Source: Roseomonas sp. HF4 (GTDB taxonomy: Bacteria; Pseudomonadota; Alphaproteobacteria; Acetobacterales; Acetobacteraceae). From it: a stretch of DNA of 64,000 nt. Shown one piece after another: positions 51,332 through 59,765 of the stretch; the stretch's first letter is position 1; each line of letters starts with the position of its first letter. The position numbers were made by a program, and so were the translations under genes. Below the pieces are notes generated by a model, which made no database searches, was not told the origin of the DNA, and saw only the letters and a program-made list of their open reading frames with translations. The stretch is from positions 62,001 to 126,000 of the forward strand of contig NZ_STGD01000003.1 in NCBI RefSeq assembly GCF_005222755.1. Reading direction: 5' to 3'.

Positions 51332-51679
51332 GGCGGCACTCCCGGAGCATCTCGGCGGGGCCTGGATAGCGCGGATCACCCAGGCCCGCACCGCCCGCCT
51401 GCGTCGGTGGGGGCAGGCTGCGCCGTGACCTGCGTCACATGGCATCCCGACGTCCTGCAACGGCCCGCGGCACGCCGCCGCCGCGCGTTCCGGGCCGTTG
51501 CGGGCCGAAAGGTTGGCGACATCTCGACATTTCTCGACGCACGGCGCCGGACCCGGCCCGTGGACGATGCCCGGCGGCCATATACACTTGCGGCATGAGG
51601 TGTTTTCCCGCGGCATGTCTGCGCTTGGCGTTTCCGGCACGACGCCGCAGGCCCATCCGGGCGCAGCGACCGTACCGGC
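51332..51679. other. Divergent regulatory region between CAP-domain and AstE-like genes
   Basis: This 348-base gap has no credible gene. It holds a CRP-like site (listed separately), a CGACATCTCGACAT direct repeat (51518-51530), and TATACACT (51581-51588) as a -10 candidate for the plus-strand gene starting at 51680. Confidence 0.5.
51425..51439. promoter_or_regulatory. CRP-type palindrome
   Basis: GTGACCTGCGTCACA contains GTGA-N6-TCAC(A) and matches the CRP consensus TGTGA-N6-TCACA at 9 of 10 positions. It lies 94 bases upstream of the CAP-domain gene start and 241 bases upstream of the AstE-like gene. Which Crp-family protein would bind is unknown. Confidence 0.45.
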
Positions 51680-52660
51680 ATGGCTGACGCTCCGCTGCGC
51701 GGCTGGCCGCGGGTGCTGCCGAACCCACGGCCGGTGAACATCTCCAAGCCCGACCTCCGGCCCTGGCTTCGGGGCAATTGCGGCATCCGGGGCGTCTGGT
51801 CCTTCGCCGCTTCCCTGCCGGGGCCGCATGTGGCGGTCACCGCCATCCTGCATGGCAACGAGATCGCCGGGGCGATCGTGCTCGACCGCTGGCTGCGCGC
51901 CGGGCTCAGGCCGGCGCGCGGGCGTCTCAGCCTCGTCTTCGGCAACCTCGATGCCTTCGCGCATTTCGACCCCGCCGACCCGACCCTGACGCGCTTCCTG
52001 GAGGAGGACCTGAACCGCGTATGGGGCCTCGACATGCTCGAAGGGCCGCGGCGATCGCTCGAACTGCGCCGCGCGCGCGAATTGCGCCCGCTGATCGACA
52101 CCGTCGACATCCTGGTCGACATGCATTCGATGTCCTGGCCGTCCGACCCGCTGACGGTGACGGGCGCGCCGGAGAAGGCCGCCCGCTGCGCGATGCAACT
52201 CGGCGCGCCGTCGCTGGTCGTGGCGGATGAAGGCCACCCCGACGGCCGCCGCCTGACCGACTACGCGCGGTTCGCCGACCCTGCGACCGAGCCCCAGGCG
52301 GTGCTCGTCGAGGCCGGCGGCCATTGGGAGCCCGAGACGGTCGCGATGGTCGAGCAGGTCGGCGCGCGCGCCCTTCGCCTGGCCGGCCTCGCCGGGCCGG
52401 AGGCGCCGCTGGCGCCGATCCGCCCGGCCCCGGCGCCGCGATTCGCGCGCGTGACCCGCACCGTGGTCGCGCGCACGCAGCGCTTCGGCTTCGTGCGGGA
52501 TTTCCGCGGTGGCGAGGTCATTCCCGAGGGCGGCACGCTGATCGCGATGGACGGGGAGGAGGAGATCCGCACGCCCCATGACGACTGCCTGCTGGTGATG
52601 CCGACGCCGCTCGCGCCGCGCGGCTACACGGCAGTCCGCCTCGCGCGCCACGAGGACTGA
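51680..52660 (+). CDS. AstE/aspartoacylase-family zinc hydrolase
   Basis: A 326-residue protein of the succinylglutamate desuccinylase / aspartoacylase (M14-like) family. The zinc motif HxxE is in TAILHGNEIAGAIVL (His-Gly-Asn-Glu). The later zinc histidine is in VDILVDMHSMSWPS. The catalytic Glu is probably in QAVLVEAGGHWEPET. LEEDLNRVWG matches the substrate-binding DLNR-type block. The C-terminal beta domain (RFGFVRDFRGGEVIPEGGTL) is usual. The amide substrate is unknown. Confidence 0.85.
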   Translation: MADAPLRGWPRVLPNPRPVNISKPDLRPWLRGNCGIRGVWSFAASLPGPHVAVTAILHGNEIAGAIVLDRWLRAGLRPARGRLSLVFGNLDAFAHFDPADPTLTRFLEEDLNRVWGLDMLEGPRRSLELRRARELRPLIDTVDILVDMHSMSWPSDPLTVTGAPEKAARCAMQLGAPSLVVADEGHPDGRRLTDYARFADPATEPQAVLVEAGGHWEPETVAMVEQVGARALRLAGLAGPEAPLAPIRPAPAPRFARVTRTVVARTQRFGFVRDFRGGEVIPEGGTLIAMDGEEEIRTPHDDCLLVMPTPLAPRGYTAVRLARHED

Positions 52661-52923
52661 AGCACGGTTCATGAGATTCCGGCCTGCGGCCAAGGGGGCC
52701 GATGCCGCGCCTCCGGCCCGCAGCCCGTGCGGGGAAGCCAGGCCGCGCGAATGCGCGGCGCCCGGCGCCCGATGGACACGAAGGTGAGGCCTTCGTGCGC
52801 TCGGAACGATGCCGCCCGCCGGCACCGGCCGCCGCCGGCGCGGACCCGGGTTGCGCCGGCCGGGGCTTGCGCGCCCGGGCGCCCCGCGCTTGCCTGCCGC
52901 CCGCCAACCCAGGGGAAACCGCC

Positions 52924-53814
52924 ATGGCCGCCTTGCACCTGATCACCTTCGCCGACGCGGCCGGAAGCCGCGCGGGCGTGCTGCTCGACGGTGGGCGCGT
53001 GCTCGACCTCGGCGTCGCGATGCCGCCCGCGCGCGACATGGTCGCGTTGATCGAGGCCGGGCCGGCGGCGCTGGCCGCGGTGCGCGCCCTGGCCGCCGCC
53101 CCGCCCGCCGGGGCGGTGCTGCCGCTTGCCGCCGTGGCGCTGCAGGCGCCCATCCCGCGCCCGCGCCGCAACGTCTTCTGCGTCGGGCGCAACTACATGG
53201 ACCACGTGGCGGAGGGCGACCGCACCCGCGGCATCACCCAGTCCGAGGTGCCGAAGTTCCCGCAGTTCTTCACCAAGGCCGCGGACACCGTGATCGCGCC
53301 GGGGGCGAAGGTGCCGACGCATGACGGCGTGACCAAGTGGCTCGACTACGAGGTGGAGCTGGTCGCCGTGATCGGCTCCGCTGGGCGCGACATCCCGAAG
53401 GACCGCGCGCTCGAGCATGTCTTCGGCTGGACCATCGGCAACGACGTGACCGGGCGCGAGCTGCAGCGCCGCCACGGGCAGTGGTTCAAGGGCAAGTCGC
53501 TCGACCGGTCCTGCCCGATGGGCCCCTCGATCGTGCCGGCGGCGGACCTCGACGCGTCGGACATCGCCATATCGCTGAAGCTCAACGGGGAGCAGCGGCA
53601 GTCGTCCCGCACCTCCAAGATGATCTTCGACGTGGCCGAGATCATCCACCAGCTCTCGGCCGGCTTCACCCTGCTGCCGGGCGACGTGATCATGACCGGC
53701 ACGCCCGAGGGTGTCGGCTACGCCATGCAGCCGCCGCAGGCGATGAAGGCCGGCGACGTCATGGAGCTGACCATCGAGGGCATCGGCACGCTGACCAACG
53801 CCATCGGGGACTGA
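52924..53814 (+). CDS. Fumarylacetoacetate hydrolase-family protein
   Basis: A 296-residue protein. The variable N-terminal domain is followed by the FAH core: NVFCVGRNYMDHVAEGDRTR, KFPQFFTKAADTVIAPGAKV, metal ligands in WLDYEVELVAVIG (two Glu) and IGNDVTGRELQRRHGQWFKG (Asp). The oxyanion and lid segments are CPMGPSIVPAADL and LLPGDVIMTGTPEGVGYAM. Characterised members are acylpyruvate hydrolases or aromatic-ring-cleavage hydratases/isomerases. The 263-base gap upstream has nothing recognised. The deacetylase begins 5 bases after its stop. Confidence 0.88.
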   Translation: MAALHLITFADAAGSRAGVLLDGGRVLDLGVAMPPARDMVALIEAGPAALAAVRALAAAPPAGAVLPLAAVALQAPIPRPRRNVFCVGRNYMDHVAEGDRTRGITQSEVPKFPQFFTKAADTVIAPGAKVPTHDGVTKWLDYEVELVAVIGSAGRDIPKDRALEHVFGWTIGNDVTGRELQRRHGQWFKGKSLDRSCPMGPSIVPAADLDASDIAISLKLNGEQRQSSRTSKMIFDVAEIIHQLSAGFTLLPGDVIMTGTPEGVGYAMQPPQAMKAGDVMELTIEGIGTLTNAIGD

Positions 53815-53819
53815 ACACC

Positions 53820-54509
53820 GTGCCGGAGGTCTGCCTGACCTTCGACAACGGGCCGGACCCCGACGCCACGCCGGGCGTGCTCGACGTGCTCGCCCGGCGC
53901 CGGGTCCCGGCGGTCTTCTTCCCGATCGGCACGAAGCTCCGCAACGCCGCCGCGCGCGGCTGCGCGGAGCGCGCCTGGGCCGAGGGGCACGCCCTCGGCA
54001 ACCACACGCTGAACCACGGCGCGCCACTCGGACGGCGCGGCGCCGCCGAGGCGGTGGCCGAGATCGCCGGGGCCGAGGCGCTGCTCGCGCCGCTGCGCCG
54101 CCCTTCGCCGCCGACGGACGCGGCGCCATCGCCCGCCTGGGGCCGGGCGGAGCGCCTGTTCCGCCCGAATGGCGGCGGCGGCGCGATCGGGCCGCATCTG
54201 TTGAACCGGGCCGCGGCGGCGCATCTGGTCGCGGGTGGCTACACGGTGGTGCTCTGGACCGCGGTGCCGGGGGATTTCCGCGATCCGGAGGGCTGGCCGG
54301 GCACCGCGCTCGCCATGCTGGAGGCCGCCACCGGCACGGCGGTGCTGGTCCTGCACGACCTGCCGAACGGGGCGATGCGGCATCTCGACCGCTTCCTTGG
54401 TGCGGCGCTCGACGCCGGCCATGGCTTCGGCGCGACGCCGCCCGAGGCCTGCCTGCCGATCCGCCGGGGCACGCCGTCGCCCGGCCTGCCGCACTACCTG
54501 GCGGATTGA
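53820..54509 (+). CDS. NodB-type polysaccharide deacetylase with Asn in the first motif
   Basis: A 229-residue cytosolic or secreted-by-unknown-route NodB domain without signal peptide. Motif 1 reads CLTFDNGPDPDATP; the usual TFDDGP has Asn for the second Asp, a metal ligand. Motif 2 is intact in GHALGNHTLNHGAPLG (His-x3-His). FRPNGGGGAIGPHLLNRA and VLWTAVPGDFRDPEGWPG stand for motifs 3-4, and TAVLVLHDLPNG for motif 5 with His. GTG 53820 is used, 5 bases after the FAH-family stop. Its 3' end overlaps the convergent acetyltransferase by 16 bases. Confidence 0.82.
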   Translation: MPEVCLTFDNGPDPDATPGVLDVLARRRVPAVFFPIGTKLRNAAARGCAERAWAEGHALGNHTLNHGAPLGRRGAAEAVAEIAGAEALLAPLRRPSPPTDAAPSPAWGRAERLFRPNGGGGAIGPHLLNRAAAAHLVAGGYTVVLWTAVPGDFRDPEGWPGTALAMLEAATGTAVLVLHDLPNGAMRHLDRFLGAALDAGHGFGATPPEACLPIRRGTPSPGLPHYLAD

Positions 54510-55165
54510 GGCAGCGGGCGCGCCGGCACGCCCGCGACGGTCGCGCCGGCCGGGACATCCGCCACGACCGCGGTGCCGGCGGCCACCATGGCGCCGGCAC
54601 CAACCACGATGCCGGGGCGGATCACGGCCCCCGCGCCGACCATGGCGCCGGCGCCGACGCGCACGCCGCCCGCTAGCACCGCACCCGGGGCGATATGCGC
54701 GCCGTCCTCCACGATGCAGTCGTGCTCCACGATCGCGCCCGTGTTCACGAGCACGAGACGGCCGAGCCGCGCCTCCGGCCCGATCACGGCGCGCGCCATT
54801 ACCGCCACCCCGTCGCCGAGCACCGCGCCTCGGCCGAGGATCGCCGCCGGGTGCACCAGCGCGGGCAGCGCGAAGCCCGCCGCCCCGAGCCGTGCCGCGG
54901 CGGCCAGGCGCTGCACGTTGTCGCCCACCGCCGGATGCGCCGCCGCGATGCCGCGCGCGCGCAGCGCGGGCAGCAGCGCCTCGTTGCCCAGCACCGGCAC
55001 GCCGAGCACGGCGGCGACACGCGGCACCGCGTCCACCACCCCGGCCGGGTCGAACGCGCCGGCCGCCAGCAGCAGGTCGAGCACCGCCTTGCCGTGGCCG
55101 CCCGCGCCCAGCACCAGGATTCCAGGTCTTGCCCCGCCCATGCCTCGCCCCATCGGATGCGCCAC
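54494..55165 (-). CDS. NeuD/PglD-family sugar acetyltransferase
   Basis: A 223-residue left-handed beta-helix acyltransferase. The N-terminal Rossmann-like part has ILVLGAGGHGKAVLDLLLAA. The hexapeptide repeats run from ILGRGAVLGDGVAVMARAVI through VNTGAIVEHDCIVEDGAHIA to PGAVLAGGVRVGAGAMVGAG. The catalytic His is probably in EHDCIVEDGAHIAPGA. The tail VAGVPARPLPQ is typical. It acetylates an amino-sugar or sialic-acid-like precursor in known members. Starts at ATG 55153 or 55141 are also possible. Confidence 0.87.
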   Translation of the reverse strand: MAHPMGRGMGGARPGILVLGAGGHGKAVLDLLLAAGAFDPAGVVDAVPRVAAVLGVPVLGNEALLPALRARGIAAAHPAVGDNVQRLAAAARLGAAGFALPALVHPAAILGRGAVLGDGVAVMARAVIGPEARLGRLVLVNTGAIVEHDCIVEDGAHIAPGAVLAGGVRVGAGAMVGAGAVIRPGIVVGAGAMVAAGTAVVADVPAGATVAGVPARPLPQSAR

Positions 55166-55249
55166 GCTACATCAGGCGCGACACGTCATCACCTTGCCAC
55201 CCGCGGACGGCTAGAGTGGCCGAGTCGCAGCACCGGGGGAGACATCGAG

Positions 55250-55864
55250 ATGCGCATCCTCGCCGCCATCGTCGCGTTCGTCGCGCTGGTCGCCGGTGCT
55301 GCGCCGGCAGAGGCGCAGAACCGCTTCTGGCTGCAGAACAACACGGGGCAGGAGATCGTGGCGGCGAATGTCTCGCCCTCCCGCGTCACGGAATGGGGGC
55401 CGAACATCCTGACGCGCGGCGGGCTGCAGCCGGGCATGCAGGTCTGGGTCGAGCCCGCCTTCCGGGACTGCTACCTCGACATCAAGGTGCGCTTCGCCGA
55501 CGGCACCGAGGATGGGCACCTCGGCGTGCATGCCTGCACGCTGACGCGGATCGTGTTCGGCCCCGACACGCCTGCCACGCCGCGTCCGCCGCCGGTGGCC
55601 GACCAGGCCGACCCTTCCTTCACCCTGGTCAACCGCAGCGGGGAGGCGATCCGCGAGATCTACGTCTCCCTGACCAGCGACCGGAACTGGGGGCGGGACC
55701 GGCTCGGGCCGCGGCAGATCCTGCCGCCGGGCGCGCAGATGCCGATTTCGCTGCCGCGCACCGGCGTCTGCACGGTCGACATGCGCGTCATCTACATGGA
55801 CGGGCGCGCGCTCGAGCAGCGCAATGTCGAGACCTGCTCGGCGCGGAGCTACGCCTGGCGTTAG
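55250..55864 (+). CDS. Exported protein with two copies of a small beta domain
   Basis: A 204-residue protein. The signal peptide is MRILAAIVAFVALVAGAAPAEAQ. Two homologous units follow: residues about 25-105 (FWLQNNTGQEIVAANVSPSR, EWGPNILTRGGLQPG, CYLDIKVRFADGTEDG, HACTLTRI) and about 122-203 (FTLVNRSGEAIREIYVSLTS, NWGRDRLGPRQILPPG, CTVDMRVIYMDGRALEQ, ETCSARSY). Each unit has a Cys pair, suggesting one disulfide per domain. The domain occurs in uncharacterised alphaproteobacterial secreted proteins. Function unknown. Confidence 0.78.
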   Translation: MRILAAIVAFVALVAGAAPAEAQNRFWLQNNTGQEIVAANVSPSRVTEWGPNILTRGGLQPGMQVWVEPAFRDCYLDIKVRFADGTEDGHLGVHACTLTRIVFGPDTPATPRPPPVADQADPSFTLVNRSGEAIREIYVSLTSDRNWGRDRLGPRQILPPGAQMPISLPRTGVCTVDMRVIYMDGRALEQRNVETCSARSYAWR

Positions 55865-55895
55865 GGCGCGGTCGCGTTGGACGGGCGGCCGGAAA

Positions 55896-56029
55896 GGTCG
55901 GGGGAGGAGAACCTCCCCCCGATCCCCCTCCCTTCCTTGGCACCTGGCGCCCATCCTCGAAGGTGGGGCGCCGAACGACAAAGAAGGGTGTGGGGGGGGC
56001 CGGGGGGAGAAGTTCCCTTCTCCCCCCGG
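55896..56029. repeat. Dispersed palindromic element, full copy C
   Basis: The left hairpin is GGGGGAGG/CCTCCCCC with loop AGAA (55900-55919). The inner arm CCCTTCCTTGGCACC (55930-55944) pairs imperfectly with the ACGACAAAGAAGGG side (55975-55988). The right hairpin is GGGGGGAGAA/TTCTCCCCCC with loop GTTCCC (56002-56027), identical to copies A and B. It lies between the convergent exported-protein gene and GST gene. Co-variation in the left loop (A for G) preserves the hairpin. Confidence 0.85.
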
Positions 56030-56060
56030 CTTTTCTGTCGTGACGAATCACCTCGGCGCG

Positions 56061-56669
56061 TCAGCCTTCGCGCTGCTTGCGCGCCTTCAGCGCCGCCGGG
56101 CGCGTCAGGCAGGCATCGAGCCACGCCTTCACCTTCGGGAAGGATGCGTAGTCGTAGCCGTTCAGCCACGACCCATAGAGCACCGATGCGAGGTTCAGGT
56201 CCGCGACGGTGAAGGCGCCGCCCAACAGGAAGGGCCGCGCGGCGAGCTCGCGTTCCAGCACCGCGAGCCGCGCATCCAGCGCTTCCTTGCCGGCCGCCGC
56301 CTCGGACGCCACGCGCTCGGCCTCGGGCTTCAGGTAGGCGTTGTAGGACCAGCGCATGACGTGCGGCTCGGCCTCGGTTGCGGTCCAGAGCGTCCATTGC
56401 AGGGCCCGGCTCTCGTCATGGCCGGCGGGCATCAGCGGCGCGCCGGCCTTCTTCGCGATGTGCAGGTTGATGGCCAGGCTCTCGAACAGCATCAGGTCGC
56501 CGTCCTCCAGCGCCGGGATCTTGTTGTTCGGGTTGATGTCGACGCTGCGCTCCAGCTTGAAGCCTGGCTGGAAGCCGATCGGGATGACCTCGTAGGGCAG
56601 GCCCGCTTCCTCCGCTGCCCAGATGCAGCGGAAGGCGCGGGAGCGGGGGATGCCGTGGATCTTGAGCAT
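56061..56669 (-). CDS. Glutathione S-transferase family protein
   Basis: A 202-residue protein with an N-terminal thioredoxin fold (LKIHGIPRSRAFRCIWAAEE, NPNNKIPALEDGDLMLFESL, the last holding the cis-Pro and the Glu-Ser that bind glutathione) and a helical C-terminal domain (LEREL, RPFLLGGAFTVADLNLASVL). The catalytic residue would be a Ser in the PRSRAF loop. The substrate is unknown. ATG 56669 gives the standard start. Confidence 0.88.
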   Translation of the reverse strand: MLKIHGIPRSRAFRCIWAAEEAGLPYEVIPIGFQPGFKLERSVDINPNNKIPALEDGDLMLFESLAINLHIAKKAGAPLMPAGHDESRALQWTLWTATEAEPHVMRWSYNAYLKPEAERVASEAAAGKEALDARLAVLERELAARPFLLGGAFTVADLNLASVLYGSWLNGYDYASFPKVKAWLDACLTRPAALKARKQREG

Positions 56670-56697
56670 GGTCGTTCCTCGGGACGCGCGCGCGGGA

Positions 56698-56940
56698 TCA
56701 GCCCCGCGGCGGAGTTTCCTTGCGTATCGCCTCCGCCAGGGCCTGCAGGGCCCCATGGAAGCGGCGGAGCAGCAGCACCCAGAGCACCAGCACCAGGGCC
56801 GCCCACATCACGCCGAACAATTCCCAGGCAAGCGCCGCGGCGGCCACCCAGCCGAGGCCGAGCAACACCCCCGCCCGCAACACGCCGAGCACGGGATGCG
56901 CCACGCGATGGACGGGGGCCTCACTCACGGCGCGCGTCAC
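56698..56940 (-). CDS. Small unknown membrane protein
   Basis: About 80 residues with two membrane segments (HPVLGVLRAGVLLGLGWVAA and LFGVMWAALVLVLWVLLLRR) and an amphipathic tail ALQALAEAIRKETPPRG. Starts are GTG 56940 or GTG 56928; neither has a strong ribosome site. It lies 28 bases upstream of the GST gene on the same strand. No family was recognised. Confidence 0.5.
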   Translation of the reverse strand: MTRAVSEAPVHRVAHPVLGVLRAGVLLGLGWVAAAALAWELFGVMWAALVLVLWVLLLRRFHGALQALAEAIRKETPPRG

Positions 56941-57040
56941 CGCCTGCCATGATCAGCGCCAGCGGATCGCGGCCCTGCCGCGATCGGGGAGCGCGAAGCG
57001 CGACCGCGCCCAGACCGACCGGGACGCCCGGCGCGCCAGT

Positions 57041-57103
57041 GCGTGGCGCGCAAGCCACGCGGCCGGAGGCCGCGCCCGGCGCCTGAGGGCACAAGAAGCC
57101 CTC
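57041..57103 (-). terminator. Cluster of three hairpins after ETF-QO
   Basis: Directly after the ETF-QO stop (read on the minus strand) GAGGGC/GCCCTC pair around a 7-base loop (57085-57103). Then GCGGCC/GGCCGC (57059-57073) and GCGTGGC/GCCACGC (57041-57060), all perfect, follow; the last two share two bases. There is no T run. They could end transcription or protect the 3' end. Confidence 0.45.
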
Positions 57104-58732
57104 TCACATCCCGCCGATGTAGTTCGGCCCGCCGCTGCCTTCCGGCGTGCACCAGTCGATGTTCTGCGTCGGGTCCTTGATGTCGCAGGTCTTGCAGTGC
57201 ACGCAGTTCTGCGCGTTGATCTGCAGCCGCGGCTGGCCGTCCTCGACGCCGACCGCCTCATAGACGCCGGCCGGGCAGTAGCGGCTCTCCGGACTGCCGA
57301 AGGTCTCGAAATTCACGGCCTTCCAGCGCGACGGGTCCTTCAGCTTCAGGTGCGCGGGCTGGTCTTCCTCATGGTTGGTGTTCGACAGGAACACCGAGGA
57401 CAGACGGTCGAAGGAGATCACGCCGTCGGGCTTCGGATACTCGATGCGCGGCGCGTCCGAGCCCTTCTTCAGCACCGAATGGTCCTCGTGGTGCGCCAGC
57501 GTCCAGGGCGCCTTGCCGCGAAAGACGTAGGCCTCGAGCGCCGCGTTCGCCATGCCGCCCCAGAAGCCGAACTTGGCGAAGCCCGGGCGGATGTTGCGCA
57601 CCGCCTTCAACTCGTCCCACACCCAGGAGGCTTCGAGCAGCGCCGGATAGGCGCCGAGCACCGGCGGGCGCGCCTCCTGCTTCAGCGCTTCCGCGATGGC
57701 CTCTGCCGCGATCATGCCGGACTTCATCGCCGTGTGCGTGCCCTTGATCTTGGGCACGTTCAGGAAGCCCGCGCTGTCGCCGATGATGGCGCCGCCCGGG
57801 AAGACCAGCTTCGGGATGGACTGGAAGCCGCCCTCATTCAGCGCGCGCGCGCCATAGGCGATGCGCTTGCCACCCTCGAGCATCGGGCGCACGGCCGGAT
57901 GGTGTTTGAAGCGCTGGAATTCGTCGAAGGGCGACAGCCAGGGGTTGGTGTAGTCCAGCCCGACGACGAAGCCGATCGAGACCAGGTTCTCCCCGAACAT
58001 GTAGAGCCAGGACCCGCCATAGGTGTCGGACTTCATCGGCCAGCCGGTGCTGTGCCAGATGAGGCCGGGCGTGTGCTTCTCCTTCGGGATCTCCCACAGC
58101 TCCTTGATGCCAAGGCCGTAGGTCTGCGGTTGCACGCCCTCGCGCAGGCCGTATTGCTCGAACAGCCGCTTCGTGAGCGAGCCGCGGCAGCCCTCCCCGA
58201 ACAGCGTGTATGTGGCGCGCAGTTCCATCCCCGGCTGGTAGTTCGGGCCCTGCTCGCCGTCCTTCGTGATGCCCATGACGCCGGCGACGACGCCCTTCAC
58301 CACGCCGTCCTCGATGATCGTCTCCGACGCCGCGAAGCCCGGGTAGATCTCGACGCCGAGCGCCTCGGCCTTCGCCCCCAGCCAGCGACAGACGTTGCCC
58401 AGGCTCACGATGTAGTTGCCATGGTTGTTCATCTGCGGCGGCGTCGGCAGCTTCCAGGCCTTCGTCTCCGTCAGGTACATGAAGCGGTCGTCGGCCGCGG
58501 GCGTCGCCAGCGCCGGCGGGTCGTCGCGCCAGTCGGGGATCAGCTCATCGAGCGCGCGCGGCTCGAGCACCGCGCCCGACAGGATATGCGCGCCGATCTC
58601 GCTCCCTTTCTCGACCAGGCAGACCGAGGCGTCGGGGGCGAGCTGCTTCAGCCGGATCGCGGCGGCCAGGCCCGACGGGCCGCCCCCCACGATCAGCACG
58701 TCGAACTCCATCGCCTCGCGCTCTTCGGCCAT
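57104..58732 (-). CDS. Electron transfer flavoprotein-ubiquinone oxidoreductase
   Basis: A 542-residue membrane-associated flavoprotein that passes electrons from ETF (beta-oxidation, amino-acid catabolism) to ubiquinone. The FAD motif is [20 protein letters not shown] (about residues 12-31). The quinone-binding region includes [20 protein letters not shown]. The C-terminal 4Fe-4S site has [18 protein letters not shown] with the upstream Cys in the RYCPAGVYE block. Length is normal. The ETF alpha/beta genes are not in this window. Confidence 0.95.
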   Translation of the reverse strand: MAEEREAMEFDVLIVGGGPSGLAAAIRLKQLAPDASVCLVEKGSEIGAHILSGAVLEPRALDELIPDWRDDPPALATPAADDRFMYLTETKAWKLPTPPQMNNHGNYIVSLGNVCRWLGAKAEALGVEIYPGFAASETIIEDGVVKGVVAGVMGITKDGEQGPNYQPGMELRATYTLFGEGCRGSLTKRLFEQYGLREGVQPQTYGLGIKELWEIPKEKHTPGLIWHSTGWPMKSDTYGGSWLYMFGENLVSIGFVVGLDYTNPWLSPFDEFQRFKHHPAVRPMLEGGKRIAYGARALNEGGFQSIPKLVFPGGAIIGDSAGFLNVPKIKGTHTAMKSGMIAAEAIAEALKQEARPPVLGAYPALLEASWVWDELKAVRNIRPGFAKFGFWGGMANAALEAYVFRGKAPWTLAHHEDHSVLKKGSDAPRIEYPKPDGVISFDRLSSVFLSNTNHEEDQPAHLKLKDPSRWKAVNFETFGSPESRYCPAGVYEAVGVEDGQPRLQINAQNCVHCKTCDIKDPTQNIDWCTPEGSGGPNYIGGM

Positions 58733-58815
58733 CTCGCCCGGGTCTCCTGCCTGATCCGCATCATGTAGCGGCAGGGCGGGTTGCGCGGAACCCCGCGCCC
58801 GCCCGATATGGCGGC

Positions 58816-59640
58816 ATGGAGCCTGATCGGGCGTCGCTGCTGGCGGCGCTGGCGCTGCAACTGGACTGGGGGGCGGAGGAGGCGCTGGAGGAAGCGCCGC
58901 CGGACCGCTCGGTGCGGCGCGCGCCCGCGGCGCCCGAACCGCCGCAGCGCGCGATGCCGGCCGCCGGGCCGGGCACCCGCCCCGTCGCCGTCCGCACGCC
59001 TGCCGCCGCGCCCGGCCCCGCCGCGGCCAGCCGCGCCGCCGAGGCCGCCGCCGCCGCCGGCACGCTCGATGCGCTGCGCGACGCGATCGCGGCCTTCGAC
59101 GGCTCGGCGCTGCGCGAGACCGCGACCAACCTGGTCTTCTCCGATGGCGACCCGGCCAGCGGCCTGCTGCTGATCGGGGAGGCGCCGGGCGCCGAGGAGG
59201 ACCGGCTCGGCCGCCCCTTCGTAGGCCAATCGGGGCAGCTGCTCGACAGGATGCTGGCGTCGATCGGCCTGTCGCGTGAGGCCGGCGGCTTCGCCATCAC
59301 GAACATCCTGCCCTGGCGCCCGCCCGGCAATCGCACGCCGACGGATGCCGAGATCGCGCTGTTCCTGCCCTTCGTGCTGCGTCACATCGCCCTGGTCCGG
59401 CCGCGCCACGTCGTGCTGCTGGGCGCGACCGCCGCGCGCGCCCTGCTGCGGACGAAGGAGGGCATCACGCGCCTGCGCGGACGCTGGCACCGTATCAAGG
59501 TCGAGGGCCTCGGCGAGGCGCCGGCGCTGGCGACGCTGCACCCGGCCTATCTGCTCCGTACCCCGGCGGCGAAACGCGACGCCTGGGCCGATCTGCTGAT
59601 GCTGCGCCGCACGCTGGACGGCGCGCCGCCGGAATCGTGA
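58816..59640 (+). CDS. Family-4-like uracil-DNA glycosylase without cysteines
   Basis: A 274-residue protein. About 95 Ala/Pro-rich residues precede the glycosylase domain. Motif A is [20 protein letters not shown]; the DNA-facing segment is [20 protein letters not shown]; motif B is [20 protein letters not shown]. Family 4 enzymes carry a 4Fe-4S cluster held by Cys; this protein contains no cysteine at all ([10 protein letters not shown] where relatives have FDGC). It may have lost the cluster. It removes uracil from DNA if active. The opposite neighbour ETF-QO is divergent with an 83-base gap. Confidence 0.85.
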   Translation: MEPDRASLLAALALQLDWGAEEALEEAPPDRSVRRAPAAPEPPQRAMPAAGPGTRPVAVRTPAAAPGPAAASRAAEAAAAAGTLDALRDAIAAFDGSALRETATNLVFSDGDPASGLLLIGEAPGAEEDRLGRPFVGQSGQLLDRMLASIGLSREAGGFAITNILPWRPPGNRTPTDAEIALFLPFVLRHIALVRPRHVVLLGATAARALLRTKEGITRLRGRWHRIKVEGLGEAPALATLHPAYLLRTPAAKRDAWADLLMLRRTLDGAPPES

Positions 59641-59671
59641 CGAAGCGGAATCATCAAGACGCTGTGGAACA

Positions 59672-59706
59672 TGTTGATAAGCCGAGGCGCCGTCTCAATT
59701 TATACA
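59672..59706 (+). promoter_or_regulatory. AT-rich promoter candidate before slt
   Basis: TTGATA (59674-59679) and TTTATA (59699-59704) are separated by 19 bases, close to but longer than the optimum. TGTTGATAA (59672-59680) is also one mismatch from a reverse DnaA box. It lies 60-90 bases upstream of the lytic transglycosylase start in one of the few AT-rich islands of the window. Confidence 0.35.
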
Positions 59707-59765
59707 ATTCGTCCCGTTCATCGGGGTTGCGCGGGGCGTTAGGGGGTCGTTAGTCCCGAGTCGCC

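Noticed and set aside
59672..59680. Possible replication-related DnaA box before the lytic transglycosylase
   Set aside because: TGTTGATAA is one mismatch from a DnaA box, but there is no cluster, no AT-rich unwinding region of note and no dnaA/gidA/hemE neighbourhood, so it is not an origin.
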